A stretch of DNA of 64,000 nucleotides from Tubulanus polymorphus (lineage: Eukaryota; Nemertea; Palaeonemertea; Tubulaniformes; Tubulanidae). Positions 39,075 to 50,604 of the stretch are shown in pieces (the stretch's first letter is position 1; each line of letters begins with the position of its first letter). The stretch spans positions 5,275,001 to 5,339,000 of the forward strand of contig NC_134025.1 in the NCBI RefSeq assembly GCF_964204645.1, read 5' to 3'. The translations under genes and the position numbers were made by a program. The notes beneath the pieces are model-generated. The model had not been told where the DNA came from. It searched no databases and saw only the letters and a program-made list of their open reading frames with translations.

Positions 39075-40823
39075 TCAGTCCGTTCCAAAATACTTCTGTC
39101 CGAAATGATTTGGAGCAATTGGGTGGATTTCTGATGTCAACATCTTCAAACTTGGATATTCCTGGCACACGACTTTGGCCGCTGAAAATATTTTAATTCA
39201 TCATATTTCAAGCCATAATTTGAATTAAGGTGTAAATAGTATATCATTGAAAGAGTTTTACTCCACAGAAAGCTGTTTGTCTCTTACCAATCGGCGTTGT
39301 GAATAAATTCAGCAGAATTATGTTTTTCTCCTCAACGCTGTGTTCTTTTAACACTTTTACTGCTTGAATAACAGTATTTCCAGTACCTATATAAAACAGG
39401 GTGAATATTCGATATACAAAATGAGTAGACTGGGAACAAAGCAAGAAGCATTGATTGAAAGATTATATTTTCATCTTCTTTCAACTTACTCATGATAGGA
39501 TACATAAGCAGAACTTTTCGTTTGTGAATATCTGGAGGAAATTTTGAATAGTAAACCTTCGCTTCATGAGTGTCTTCATCGCTTTGAATGAGAATCTTTC
39601 CTATACGAATTGAGCGGCAGCAATCACGAAGTCCTTGTTCCATTGCTTCGCCTAAGATGAAAAAAAACTCTTGTTAACAGCACAGGAATCCTAGACAGAA
39701 GCAGTGTCTTCAATTCATAGGAATACACTATTGGCACTGAAAATACAACTTCAACTCACCACTACGCATTATGCTAACACCACAATTTCCTTTTTCATAC
39801 CTTAAACCTTCATATTTATACCCTTCAAACAAATAAAAACATTCATTTCAAACAATAGCAGAAATAATCATTATAACTTTGCCAGCTACCAAGGTAGTTA
39901 TTGTCCATTGAACCTGATAGCGATATAGTAAACAGCAATTCTTCTAACCTGTTGGAGTTGTAACTGAACATTTTGAGTATGGCAGTTGATTAAGACCTTC
40001 TTCAACTATCAGTCGGATCTGAAATAGAAACCAGTGTAGACATCGTTCTCATTTGTCATATGCCTATCAAGTTCAAGGCTGAAGTCCTATGAAAAAAAGT
40101 TTGCTATGAATTTCATTGAGTGAAATGGGTTCAGCTGCTTTTTTGTCACACAGTATCCCTCACAACTCAGACTCCTCTCTATCAATTGACTGATTAAAAA
40201 TGTTGCCTTTAAACGGTTCACTTACTAATCTATCTGCAAAGAATATGAAGTCCCCTCTGCTGGTCGATCTAATGAAGAAAATGTTTTAAATTTATTACAT
40301 TATCTACTCACTAGATAATCATATGCTGGAATCAAAGTGTCAACACAAAAATGGTTTTTGAAATGTGCCAATTCATTTTTGTCATTCACATGTCATTATC
40401 ACTGATTATAGATACCACAGCACAACACCCTCAGCAAGTGGTGCCCTCTACTCTAAATAAGGCACCAAAGGCTAAGCATGCTGCCTGGTTCATATTTCAA
40501 GAAATTAAATCAGACAACCAGACATCTTTTATCAAAAATCTAAGATTCTATCGCAATTTACCCAAAACCCACAACTTTTTTAACAACAATCAATAGCCTT
40601 TATTGTTTGAGACACAATAACTGAAAAAGGACAATGAACTTCAAAAAAACCCTGCTTCGACCTCGTCTTTTTGGTTTACTAAGCCTTACCTATCACGTAA
40701 AACCGTATGTAGCTCCTTTATTTGGTCAGTAACCTTTAAAACATTTAAATGCTTTATTTGTTCTTTTAACTTCGTTAAATCATTGTCGACGTGGAGAGAA
40801 TTTTGTATCAAATCTGGCTCCAT
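39075..40823 (-). CDS. UPRT: uracil phosphoribosyltransferase homologue (UPRT)
   Basis: Seven exons give 225 residues in one frame: 40823-40690, 40268-40226, 40018-39949, 39822-39760, 39651-39490, 39386-39288 and 39181-39075. The fold is near identical to animal UPRT: TRGDFIFFADRLIRLIVEEG, YKYEGLRYEKGNCGVSIMRS, GEAMEQGLRDCCRSIRIGKI and PPDIHKRKVLLMYPIMSTGN, where the last holds the PRPP-binding loop (PIMSTGNT). It ends HPIAPNHFGQKYFGTD. The enzyme class converts uracil and PRPP to UMP in pyrimidine salvage. The human homologue is thought to lack activity because residues of the uracil site are missing; this protein looks like the animal form, so activity is uncertain. It is shorter at the N-terminus than the human protein. 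It is divergently paired with ABCB7, with 273 bases between start codons. Confidence 0.93.
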
Positions 40824-41096
40824 TTTGCAACGTTTTAAGTTCCGAGAAGTGGAGACCAAACAACACCTAAATTGTAATTCTACGCTGCGATATAAGTGCC
40901 AAAATTCTGTTACTCACAGAGATAATAGAACCTTCCGGTAACTATAACGTTATAAGAATTAAGAAGACTCGATAAAAATGAGATGTAATAGAATGACATG
41001 AAAGTAAAGTATGATAAACAGAAATATTGGCGTATTGATATGAGTATTTATAGAGGGCAGCACGTACCGGTAAACATTGGGGCCTAAACATCGACG
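40824..41096. promoter_or_regulatory. bidirectional promoter region of UPRT and ABCB7
   Basis: Only 273 bases separate the divergent start codons, so both core promoters must lie here or within 5' exons. I see no clear TATA box or known site. Confidence 0.5.
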
Positions 41097-44000
41097 ATGG
41101 CTTGTCGATTGCTCTCCGTTTCATCACCAAAAATATCCCAAATCTTTCAGAAATGTGCTCCTTGCCGAGTATTGAAAATACGAGCACATTCTTCACTTTC
41201 AAATAATCAAAATGTATTTGTTAAAAATGTTCAAGCAACGAGGAAACCGACGGTAAAACGCTATACTAATTAGCTTCATCGAGTTCAATTATCCATAGTC
41301 AATATTTTATTAGATCAGATGAACGATCAAATGATTGTGTTTGATAAATGGTAATTCTCAAGTTCTTGATTTTAGTTCAATCAGCCTGTGTCCAAAATTT
41401 ACAAAAATCATCGACGACTTGCTGGAGAAAATGCGTTCACTAAGAAGACCAGTCAAAAACCTAACATCTTGCCCCAGAAATCGGTTACTAATACCGTCAA
41501 ACGAACTTGTTTTCACCCTGGAGCGAGTACTCTCAGCCCGAATGCCATAAGCGTTCCTCAAAAAGAAGTGACAGGATGGGAGATCATCAAAAACATGTTA
41601 GCCTATGTTTGGCCTAGAGATAAGCCGGGAATTCGAGCTAGAGTTGTAGCTGCGTTTGGTTTACTTATAGGATCTAAGGTGCATCTACTAATTCACTGAA
41701 ATATTGGCTGATTTTGATAATTTACTGTCATGCTTATATCTGTAGTCGTCTTGATTTCAGGTTTTGATCATTCAAGTTCCATTCCTGTTTAAGCATATCG
41801 TTGATTATCTGAATAATTCTGACAATATTCTGAACCTGGCTACAGCACAGGGTACGGTTATTACAATGGCTACAGCTATCATAGTCGGATGTAAGTATGA
41901 TAATCCTCTAGTCCATATTTTCTCTCTTCAAATTTTTATAGCAATTTCTAATTACAGATGGTATGGCAAGAGCCGGTGCTTCATTATTCAATGAATTGAG
42001 AAACGCGGTGTTTGCCAAAGTAGCTCATAATTCAATTCGAACTGTCGCTCGCAATGTCTTCCTTCATCTACACAATTTGGATTTGAAATTTCATCTTTCC
42101 AGACAAACTGGAGCTCTTTCTAAGGCTATCGACCGGGGCACCAGGTAATTTGTTAATCCTACATGTTAAAAGTGATGAAATCCCCGGATTTCTGATATTT
42201 ATTTGTATTTATTCAGGGGTATCAATTTTGTAATGAGCGCTTTGGTGTTTAATGTTGGTCCTACAATATTTGAAGTGGCACTAGTTAGCAGTTTACTGGT
42301 AAGTTCACGTTGACATTAATTATAGTCTCCATTAAAATGAATTCAACATGACCATTTTCATCACTTCTGGGTTTATTTTAGTACTATAAATGTGGTGGAC
42401 AATTCGCGTTGGTAACGTTAGGTTGTATTTCAACATATGCTGCTTTTACACTAGGCATTACAGCATGGAGGTAAATTACATCTGTACTTTTCTACAATCA
42501 TTTCCATCAAATGCTTCTGAATCTTGTCCAGGTCATTTGCTGGATGTATCTACATTTGTACATTTTTCCTAGAACTAAATTCCGTGTACAGATGAATAAA
42601 GCTGATACTGAAGCCGGTTCTCAAGCTATTGATTCTCTTATCAATTATGAAACTGTAAAGGTAGATTTATGGAGGATAGATTCGATTATCTAATTTCTTG
42701 TGTTTGAGTAACAGTTCAAGAGTTTCTATGTAAATGCGTCTATTTGTTGATACAGTACTTCAACAATGAACAATATGAAGCTGAAAGATATGATAAAGTT
42801 TTGGCAACATATGAACAAGCATCACTGAAGACAAACACAAGTCTTGCACTTTTGAACTGGGGACAGAATGCAATATTTAGCGCCGGTTTAACTGCAATAA
42901 TGTATCTAGCCAGTCAGGGTATCATAGATGGTAAGTAGAAATCATATGTATATGCTTGATGATAAGTTTTGGTATTACATGTAGCAAAATCTTTTAATTG
43001 CTTTATTACAGGAACTCTTACTGTTGGTGATCTAGTTATGGTGAATGGATTGTTATTCCAGCTTTCATTGCCGCTCAACTTTCTCGGGTCAGTTTATCGA
43101 GAAGTTCGACAATCCTTGATCGATATGCATACCATGTTTAGTTTGCTACATCTGAAATCAGATATTCAGGTATTTCACAAAAGTCTGAAAATATAAGCAT
43201 TGGAATTATTAAGCTGACAGGCTTCTAATTGTAAAATTAGTTTTTACCACAACCTACCAAGGTCCCATACCTCCCCGCATAAACTCCAGGTAATTGAACT
43301 AATTACTGTTATTTTTTGTTACTTGTAGCAAATACATGGAGCTCAGGATCTGACGGTAACACGTGAGCATTCTGCTATAACCTTTGACAATGTCAAATTC
43401 TCGTATACGAATGGCCAACATGTTTTCAATGGATTATCGTTCACTGTCCCTACTGGCAAAAAGGTTGCGTTGGTCGGTGGCAGTGGTTCAGGGTAAGTAA
43501 CTCCATGAATTGGTTAACAATGTCATCTTTATCGTCATCTTCATAAAATTGTCAACACCTTATAAGTTTATTTTGTGTGTATGTATATGAATTTTGCGTA
43601 TTCTTTCAGAAAGTCAACTATAGTTCGTCTGTTGTATCGTTTCTATGACCCATCTGAAGGTCGTGTGTTGATCAATGGCCACGATATAAAAGATGTAACT
43701 GTTTCTAGTTTACGGAATGCTATTGGTGTCGTACCTCAGGTATGTACATGCATTATATCACTGCATAATTCTATAACATATCCTTACTGGGTATGACCAT
43801 TGTTATCAGGCGAGGAATATCTTAACCAAATAATTGGGTTGTTTAGAAAATAATGTTGCTTTCATATATCGGTATATTTGCAGGATTCCGTGTTGTTTCA
43901 CAATACGATTTTCTACAACATCAAATATGGTGATATCAATTGCACTGCTGAAGATGTCTATAAAGCGGCTAAACTTGCAGATGTTCATGACTCGATAACT

Positions 44001-44752
44001 CGGATGCCAAATAAATATGAAACCCAGGTGAGAAAAGAATCCGAGCATTCATTCCAAATGAATGCACCTATGATTTCTCCTAATTTGAGGTATTGAGAGC
44101 TTAATTCAGATTATGGTTTACTCATATGCGCACTTGTCTATTGAATTCAGAGCAAAGCATGGTTTACTGTACAAAATGTATGACAATTTTCTATTGACAG
44201 GTGGGTGAACGGGGACTCAAATTGTCTGGAGGCGAGAAACAGCGTATTGCAATCGCCCGTGCCATGCTGAAAGATCCGTGTATATTGATCTACGATGAAG
44301 CTACGTCTTCACTGGATTCAATTACTGAACAGGTATGTACATGGTATCAAAATAGTTGTCTTTTTGAAAACAGAATAACCAGGGTATATGGAAACAAATG
44401 AATTACCTGTATGCGCGGTAAAATGTTCGAACATCCTAGATTATGGAGCGTTGTAGTAGATGAAAAGTGGATCTATTATTTCTTTCAGAATATTCTCGGT
44501 GCTTTGAATAATGTGACGGAGAACCGTACAACTGTTGTGATCGCTCATAGGTTGTCAACCGTAGTCGACGCCGATGAGATTTTAGTACTCGACAAGGGAG
44601 CGATCATCGAGAGAGGAAACCATTATCAACTTCTTTCGAACGAACACAGCAAATATTCGGAACTGTGGCTCGCACAGAATAAAGTGGCTTTAAGTATGAC
44701 ATCCACGGACAATGTAGATAGCATTACGGAAATGGAAGATATACGGACTTAG
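41097..44752 (+). CDS. ABCB7: ABCB7/Atm1-type mitochondrial ABC half-transporter
   Basis: Fourteen exons from 41097 to 44752 keep one frame for 720 residues (human 752). Exon 1 (41097-41213) encodes a basic Ser/Arg-rich presequence ([19 protein letters not shown]), expected to target mitochondria. The transmembrane domain follows in exons 2-9, with the family signature segments [20 protein letters not shown] and [20 protein letters not shown], and [13 protein letters not shown]. The nucleotide-binding domain has Walker A GGSGSGKST (split by the exon 10/11 junction), the ABC signature LSGGEKQR, Walker [12 protein letters not shown] and the H-loop IAHRLST. ABCB7 sits in the inner mitochondrial membrane and exports a glutathione-linked sulfur/iron compound needed for cytosolic Fe-S protein assembly. 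The NBD is intact and the protein should work as a homodimer. An aataaa lies near 45380. Confidence 0.95.
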
Positions 44753-46038
44753 TGTGTAAAAAATAGGTTATTTATTTAACTGGAACGTTTTAATGCTCTC
44801 ACCACCTGTAAGGATATTTCAGCGTACTATGCACTTCTGACACTTTTAGCTTACTGCACATGGCAGATTTTTATAGCGGTATTTATACCAGTTCATGGAA
44901 TCCATCCACGTGACCAAAATCTGGTATCATTCTAATTGAGTTGAGAGATTCTGTGTTAACTATAACACAATCTGAATGTTGAAAATGTCATTACCCTCTT
45001 AACATTTCAATACATATATGAATAACCTTGTTAATCTTCGGGCATGCAAGAGGGATAATTTTGAAATGAAAAATCATGTACATGCAATGAAAAGAAGCAA
45101 ATGAAAAGCGTGTGCTGCTCCTCCGATCTGCAGATATCAAGGATTGATCGATATTGTAGTTTTGATTATGTCAATGCCCCTGAAAATGTTCCCAGATTCA
45201 TGAAGGGCATTGTACTTACTTATGGTTTTATTTATTTTATAAGACAAATCTGGGGTTTTTAAGAATAATTGTGTCCTATTCCTAAACGAATTGTGAATTT
45301 GGATGCTTCATACCCACTAATACTAAAAACAGTATTTTAGATATTTACTATTGTGAAAAATTATTTTTATTTGATTGAAATAAATATGTATATAATATTT
45401 TGACGATTCAGTTTATTCTATTACTGTGATTAAGGATATCTGTCGGCCGTTGGTGAGGAGGAATTAGAACACATCACAATTTTTAATCCGGTGGAATATT
45501 TTAAAAACAACTGAATTGGTGGTTACAATACGAGGATCAAGATTTGCCGATTTTCATGTACTTGTATTCTCGGAAATAACATTCATCCCTAAACTATGAA
45601 AATTACGTCTCCAGAGACCAAAAAGCTTATCTACCACAGTTATTTCTGTTGGTGGTTTGAAAAATGTTTTGTTATGACGTAGGTTGCTTTTCGCCGCATT
45701 ACTCGAAGTATATAACTTCATACATGATTTTTACACTATATATATAAATAACCTGGTTACGCACACAATTATCTCTCGTCTATACTGCTATGCTGCTAAT
45801 ACTAGTAGAAGAACAGTATATACCAGCAGGATAATACTGGAAACTCACCTACTTGACTCTGCGAATAGTTGTTGGAATATATCTAACAAAAGGTAAAAAG
45901 CGACAAAATTATAAATCATGCCATGGGTCACTTGCTTTAAGTTTGTAATGATCTCGCACCCAATCTGATGGCTTTCAAGGAAGATATCGGTAAAATTTTT
46001 ACATAAATGTTGTTTTTTTATCTCAAAAGTTTGTTAGA
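44753..46038. other. ABCB7 3' UTR and intergenic spacer
   Basis: Probably 3' UTR to about 45400 (aataaa near 45380), then the upstream region of the next gene. No supportable ORF. Confidence 0.4.
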
Positions 46039-47394
46039 ATGGCGTGTCGAGCGTCGTTATTTGCTGTTAGTCTTATATTCTTCATCAACGACGTTTTCCC
46101 GTTGGAATCTCGACCGAGACCGTTGGCTCAAGTGACTCCGGTAGAAAGGTCTTGGCATGTGTTGGACTACCCGAATCCTCAGGTGAACATTACTAAATGC
46201 GGAAGAAGAGTTCGTCGCTCGTGGATCTGTGATCCAAACAATCTTTTGAAATTTGAAGAAGGTAACCGTGTGATCATCCCCTTTTGATGTTGTTGTACCT
46301 GAACAATTGAATGATAAAATCTCAACATATTAAAATAAAATTCTTTTGCTACCGTACACCAAATTGACATAAATGAAGAGATCTTTGGAAATAATTGATG
46401 GCTCTGTTTTTTGCAAGCGAATGAATTGGACTCGTTGATTGCTGATATCCAAAGAGATACACTGTGTCCTTGTAGTCGAGATATTTGTTATCGGGATGGC
46501 AGAGGGTATGTCATCTCTATCGCTTTAGTGAACAAATTGACCACAGATTCCAGGTAAAAAAAACAGCTGAGTATACTGTTCGTATGGCCCGGCCTCGGGA
46601 AACTATTCGTTAATTATGCGGTTTCATACACAGGCAACAAGGTATGGCACAGCAGGTCGAAAACGGACGAAAATTTGTTAGAAATCTCGAAAAGTACAAT
46701 TACGCATTTGATCGATGTGATGAAGATGTTATCATCATGTATTCTAGGGATGACAACATCGTAAGTTTCTGGGCCGTCGTGTTTCACGAATTTGGGCATG
46801 ACCAGCGTGCATTGTCTTAAAAGAGTAGATTTTGCATTATAAAACTTATAAATTTTCAATTTTTAACAGTGAAGGCGAAATCGAATCTTATTTATTCCTG
46901 TTCACAGATTTACACTTTGACTGGGTTGAAAGCAAGGGAAAAGTTGACTGATCAAATATTATCGGATATCACACGGGATGCCACTGTTTACTTCATGCAC
47001 AATTTGTTTATGGGTCTCAAACATATGCTCTATGGAATAAGGTACGTATGATAATATTCAACAAACGGCAATACACAGATTGAACATTATTTTCAAGTTC
47101 ATAGATCTCAAGATTGTGCTTCGAATAAAATGGAAATGATACCAGATTTCCAAAATATTATAACTTGATAACTAAAAAAGAAAATATCTGTTATTTTTTA
47201 GATCTGTGCTTGAAGGCCGATATTTGGAATATAGAACTAATCTACAAGATATGGACACCCGATACGCACCTCTTAGTGCCGCGCAGAGGCAACAACCTTC
47301 AAATTCACTCAGTTCTTCTGCAACCTCTTTCGACATAATTACCAATTTCATGTTGATCATATCAATCGTTTTCGTAAGATTAAGCTTATCCTAA
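46039..47394 (+). CDS. MOLO-1-like (modulator of levamisole receptor) TPM-domain membrane protein
   Basis: Five exons (46039-46261, 46418-46553, 46634-46760, 46908-47041, 47202-47394) give 270 residues. A signal peptide is followed by W-x-V-L-D-Y-PNPQ, CGR, SWICDPNNLL and the alpha/beta TPM_phosphatase-type domain with paired cysteines (CPCSRDIC), as in nematode MOLO-1, an auxiliary subunit that raises the gating of levamisole-sensitive acetylcholine receptors. The C-terminus is a hydrophobic stretch (IITNFMLIISIVFVRLSLS) that ends the protein, so it is either a single transmembrane helix with no cytosolic tail or a GPI-attachment signal. Family members are numerous in lophotrochozoans and few have a known role; receptor modulation here is inference. 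An aataaa lies near 47530. Confidence 0.8.
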
Positions 47395-47602
47395 ACCTAG
47401 TATTATACTTTTTGATATCGTTAGCATTTACTCATTTATATTCTGTATCATCAGATAGAATATACTGTGTTGCTTGGTATGCAGCCTGTTCGCAGTTTGG
47501 ACGCTACAAAATTTAAAGTTTTATTTGGAAAATAAATTTTCATTAATCGAAAACCACTATTGTTGTCTTTCGATCCAAATATCTACAAATTATTATGTAT
47601 CT

Positions 47603-47820
47603 CAGGGGTGGATCTAGGAAAATTGGAAGGCCAGGGTACAGTAGAAAAGGCATGATCAGCCATGCCATAGACCAGTTGCGATGTTAGATATTTCTGAAGA
47701 AATGTTTCCGAGAATTTATGATTTGTCAATGTCAGATTTTAACGATCTTTTGTCTTGACGAATAAGGCAACCTCAGTGGGAAGGCAGGGGTCTGGAGCAC
47801 CTCCCCTAAATCCGCTCCTG
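47603..47820. mobile_element. hAT-like miniature element (non-autonomous DNA transposon)
   Basis: The 218-base segment begins caggggtggatctagg and ends cctaaatccgctcctg, which are imperfect inverted repeats (13 of 16). CAGGGG-GGAT termini are common in animal hAT-type miniature elements. It has no coding capacity. The flanking 8-bp duplication is not clear. Confidence 0.6.
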
Positions 47821-48049
47821 TATTTTCGTAATAAATAAACGCACTGTGTATGAAGACCTTTTTAACTCCATAGAGAGCAAACGCAAGTCGCGCTGTCAAT
47901 TGGTGTTTAAATTCGCACGATGGATCGCACATTTATCTTATCTTTTTGAATAATCTTCACAACGCAAATGTTGACAGTGGCACTCGGTTTAGTGGATATA
48001 TTTCAACTGAACTTCTCTACACACCGTTTTTTTTAACGAAATATCCAGC

Positions 48050-48447
48050 ATGTTCTGTCGGGTCACCGCGTTTTTGGTCGTTTGTCTCGTGCTAATTTTT
48101 GGTCAGGCAGAAGCTAAATGCAGCACGTGCACAGCTTACGATGGTAGCGGACAAATTTGTAAAACTCTTGAGATCAGATGTAACGCCGTTTTAGATTGTG
48201 CAGATGGTCTGGACGAATCCGATTGCGGATGTGAGTAAAAAATCTGTTTGCTAATTTGATTATGGGACATGAACTTGTTTCAGGAAATGAGTATAAAGTT
48301 TAAACCTTCTCTTTAGTAAACGTATGTGCCAAAAACGGAGGTGTTTATTGTGAAAGCGACCAACTCGATGTCGTTAAAAGGCTGTGCGTTAAGCGATGCG
48401 ATGGTGTGAAACAATGCGTCGACGGCCAAGACGAAATTGGATGTTAA
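48050..48447 (+). CDS. small secreted protein with two LDL-receptor class A modules
   Basis: Two exons (48050-48230 and 48317-48447) give 103 residues. A signal peptide (MFCRVTAFLVVCLVLIFGQAEA) precedes two six-cysteine LDLa modules, each ending in the calcium-binding pattern: CADGLDESDC in the first and CDGVKQCVDGQDEIGC in the second. The intron falls between modules. LDLa modules bind calcium and usually a protein ligand. Nothing else is attached, so this may be a secreted binding or antagonist protein, an egg or mucus component, or a relaxin-receptor-like ectodomain fragment; I cannot say which. An aataaa lies near 48570. Confidence 0.75.
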
Positions 48448-49083
48448 ATTTCAAAATCTTATTCGTGTTCGAAGAGTCGAAATACAACATACTTTTCGTT
48501 TGAATTTTGTTTTTTTCTTGTCACCTGATTTTTAAATCATAACCCGCAACCCGCACCGTTATTGCAATTTAATAAATTGTATTAGTCACCAAACGGGGCT
48601 TTATATATCAAATAAAACGTGCTACTTTTACGTTTAGAATTAACAAAATCCGTTTTAAGATGTCGAAATTTTTACAATTTGTTTAATGGACGTCCTATAA
48701 TGGTTGGATTGCTCCTGGTGTATTTGCTCTCGGGTCGAGTTTCATTCTATTCTAATTAAGAACTGAGACGCGCCATTGAATCTGTCGCATTAACCGCATA
48801 ATCAGAATTTGAAATCAGAAAAGCGCACGCTGTTTTGATTGTACTTCAATTTCATTTGATAATAGTTTCTGTTTAGTTACGAACAATCAAGTTGAAGTGC
48901 GTGTAATTTAATTGAAATAAGAGGTAAAGAGAAGTATACGTTTGACTAGTAATAGCGATCCGCATTTCAGCTCTCTGGCCACAAGCGGAATGTTATTTGT
49001 AACACATCGCTTTGTAATGTGCGAAAAACATTAGATATACAGTTTGAGGATGGATATACAATCTTCTTTATGCAAGGAGCAAA
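48448..49083. other. spacer with 3' UTR of the LDLa gene
   Basis: Contains aataaa near 48570 and no other recognisable feature. Confidence 0.4.
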
Positions 49084-50604
49084 ATGGCTCGAAACAGTCA
49101 CAATTCGCCTTTTCCGTCTGGATTTAATCTTGCAGAAGAAAACGAATATTTGCTACAAACTTTAGGGTTGTTGCGTCGGACGAAATTGACAATGGCTGCA
49201 TCGGATAACAGGTACATACAAGCGCCACAGAGATTATCTACGCCTAGGAGAGGACTCGGCGGATGCCGAAAGCCTCAGTCTTTTGCTGGCCAATACAAAG
49301 TGGCGAATTCGCGCGCACCAAAAAAGAATTCAATCGGAAAAAGTGCGACAAAGCTCTACAACGATCGTACTGTCAATCTTCCTTTGTGTCGTCTGAAAAT
49401 GAGAACATTCATTGGCGATAAAAATGACGAAAGAACAGTTGAAGAAACCCGTCAGGCGATTAAAGATATGATTACAGACAGGAAAAAAACTATAAAATTC
49501 GTTCATACAGAACCGCTAGACAAAATCGAGTCAAATGCCATTGGTGACTCCGTTGACAAAGTTAACACAGCAGAGAACAACACTAATGGTCTAGCGGTTG
49601 GAACAAATAATGGAATATCATTTGATTTGAAATCGATTAAAGACAACGCGAATATGTCAACTGCGTTATCTAAAACTTCTGACGTATATAATCAAACGAC
49701 ATCAAACACTGTAGATAGCTGCGACAGTACAGTCAGGGCAGTAATAGGGCAACATGGCATAAATCATTCGAGTAATGCGCAACAAGTGAACAAGAAATTT
49801 CAACCGAAACAGGTACAAGACGTAGACATACTGAAAAATGATTTAATGGGACGACGAATGAGCATTTTTCCAAAATTACATTCTAATAGCTCTAGACAAC
49901 AGACGAACGATACGACAGCTTTGAGGGAAGTACTAGAAGAAATGCACGCACGCAGGTCTCGGCGCAGTTACAACGCACCAAGTAGGATTCAGCAACCATC
50001 TGCTTCGCTATATTCGAAAACCAGGCCTCAGTGGCCCAGTATTGACGATGTGCTGGATTTAAGACGGGGAAATAAAAACAATTCTGCGATATGTCCAAAA
50101 TCTGATGTACGATGTAAAGACGTCGCAAATGGTGATTTGTGTGAATCGGTGTCCAAAACAGTAAAATTGCGATATACTCAAAATAATCGGACTTCTTTCG
50201 ACCAAATTATCGTCCCCTCACATACTAACGTAGAATGTCCGATTTGTAAAATTTATTTTCAAGCGTCGAAGACCGATGGTGAAAAATGTCCCCCGAACAC
50301 AAGAACTTGTTCGCCAGTGCCGATTGCTGAAGTACCACTAAATTCAAAATCTTTCGACGAGGATAGAGTTCAAACGGAAGCCGCGGTTGGCGGGGAAAGG
50401 GCGCATACATCGTTTGACTATATTCCACCACGAAACGATGAAGAAATAAGTCAACGCCAAGCAAAAAGTGCGACTCCATCTTTTGGTAAAGATAGATCAG
50501 CTTTCAAAACAATCGAAGTTCCTCTTGTTTCTGTGCATAATGCCAAGTTTATCAAGTCGAATCCTCCAACTTATTCCATAGGATATATGACTCCGAGAAA
50601 ATAG
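49084..50604 (+). CDS. unrecognised 506-residue single-exon protein, mostly disordered, possible zinc knuckle
   Basis: An uninterrupted ORF of 506 residues, far longer than chance in this AT-rich DNA and with coding-like codon use. I do not recognise it. The N-terminus (about residues 1-30) could be helical (NLAEENEYLLQTLGLLRR). The central part is rich in Asn, Ser, Thr and Asp and is probably disordered. A cysteine cluster C385-x2-C388-x13-C402-x6-C409 (CPIC...KCPP...TC) could bind zinc. The C-terminus ends SIGYMTPRK. There is no signal peptide or membrane segment. It has no detectable intron, unlike nearly all its neighbours, and the next gene downstream, CCDC181, is ciliary; a retrocopy or a fast-evolving lineage-specific gene is possible. 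A polyadenylation signal lies near 50747. Confidence 0.65.
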   Translation: MARNSHNSPFPSGFNLAEENEYLLQTLGLLRRTKLTMAASDNRYIQAPQRLSTPRRGLGGCRKPQSFAGQYKVANSRAPKKNSIGKSATKLYNDRTVNLPLCRLKMRTFIGDKNDERTVEETRQAIKDMITDRKKTIKFVHTEPLDKIESNAIGDSVDKVNTAENNTNGLAVGTNNGISFDLKSIKDNANMSTALSKTSDVYNQTTSNTVDSCDSTVRAVIGQHGINHSSNAQQVNKKFQPKQVQDVDILKNDLMGRRMSIFPKLHSNSSRQQTNDTTALREVLEEMHARRSRRSYNAPSRIQQPSASLYSKTRPQWPSIDDVLDLRRGNKNNSAICPKSDVRCKDVANGDLCESVSKTVKLRYTQNNRTSFDQIIVPSHTNVECPICKIYFQASKTDGEKCPPNTRTCSPVPIAEVPLNSKSFDEDRVQTEAAVGGERAHTSFDYIPPRNDEEISQRQAKSATPSFGKDRSAFKTIEVPLVSVHNAKFIKSNPPTYSIGYMTPRK

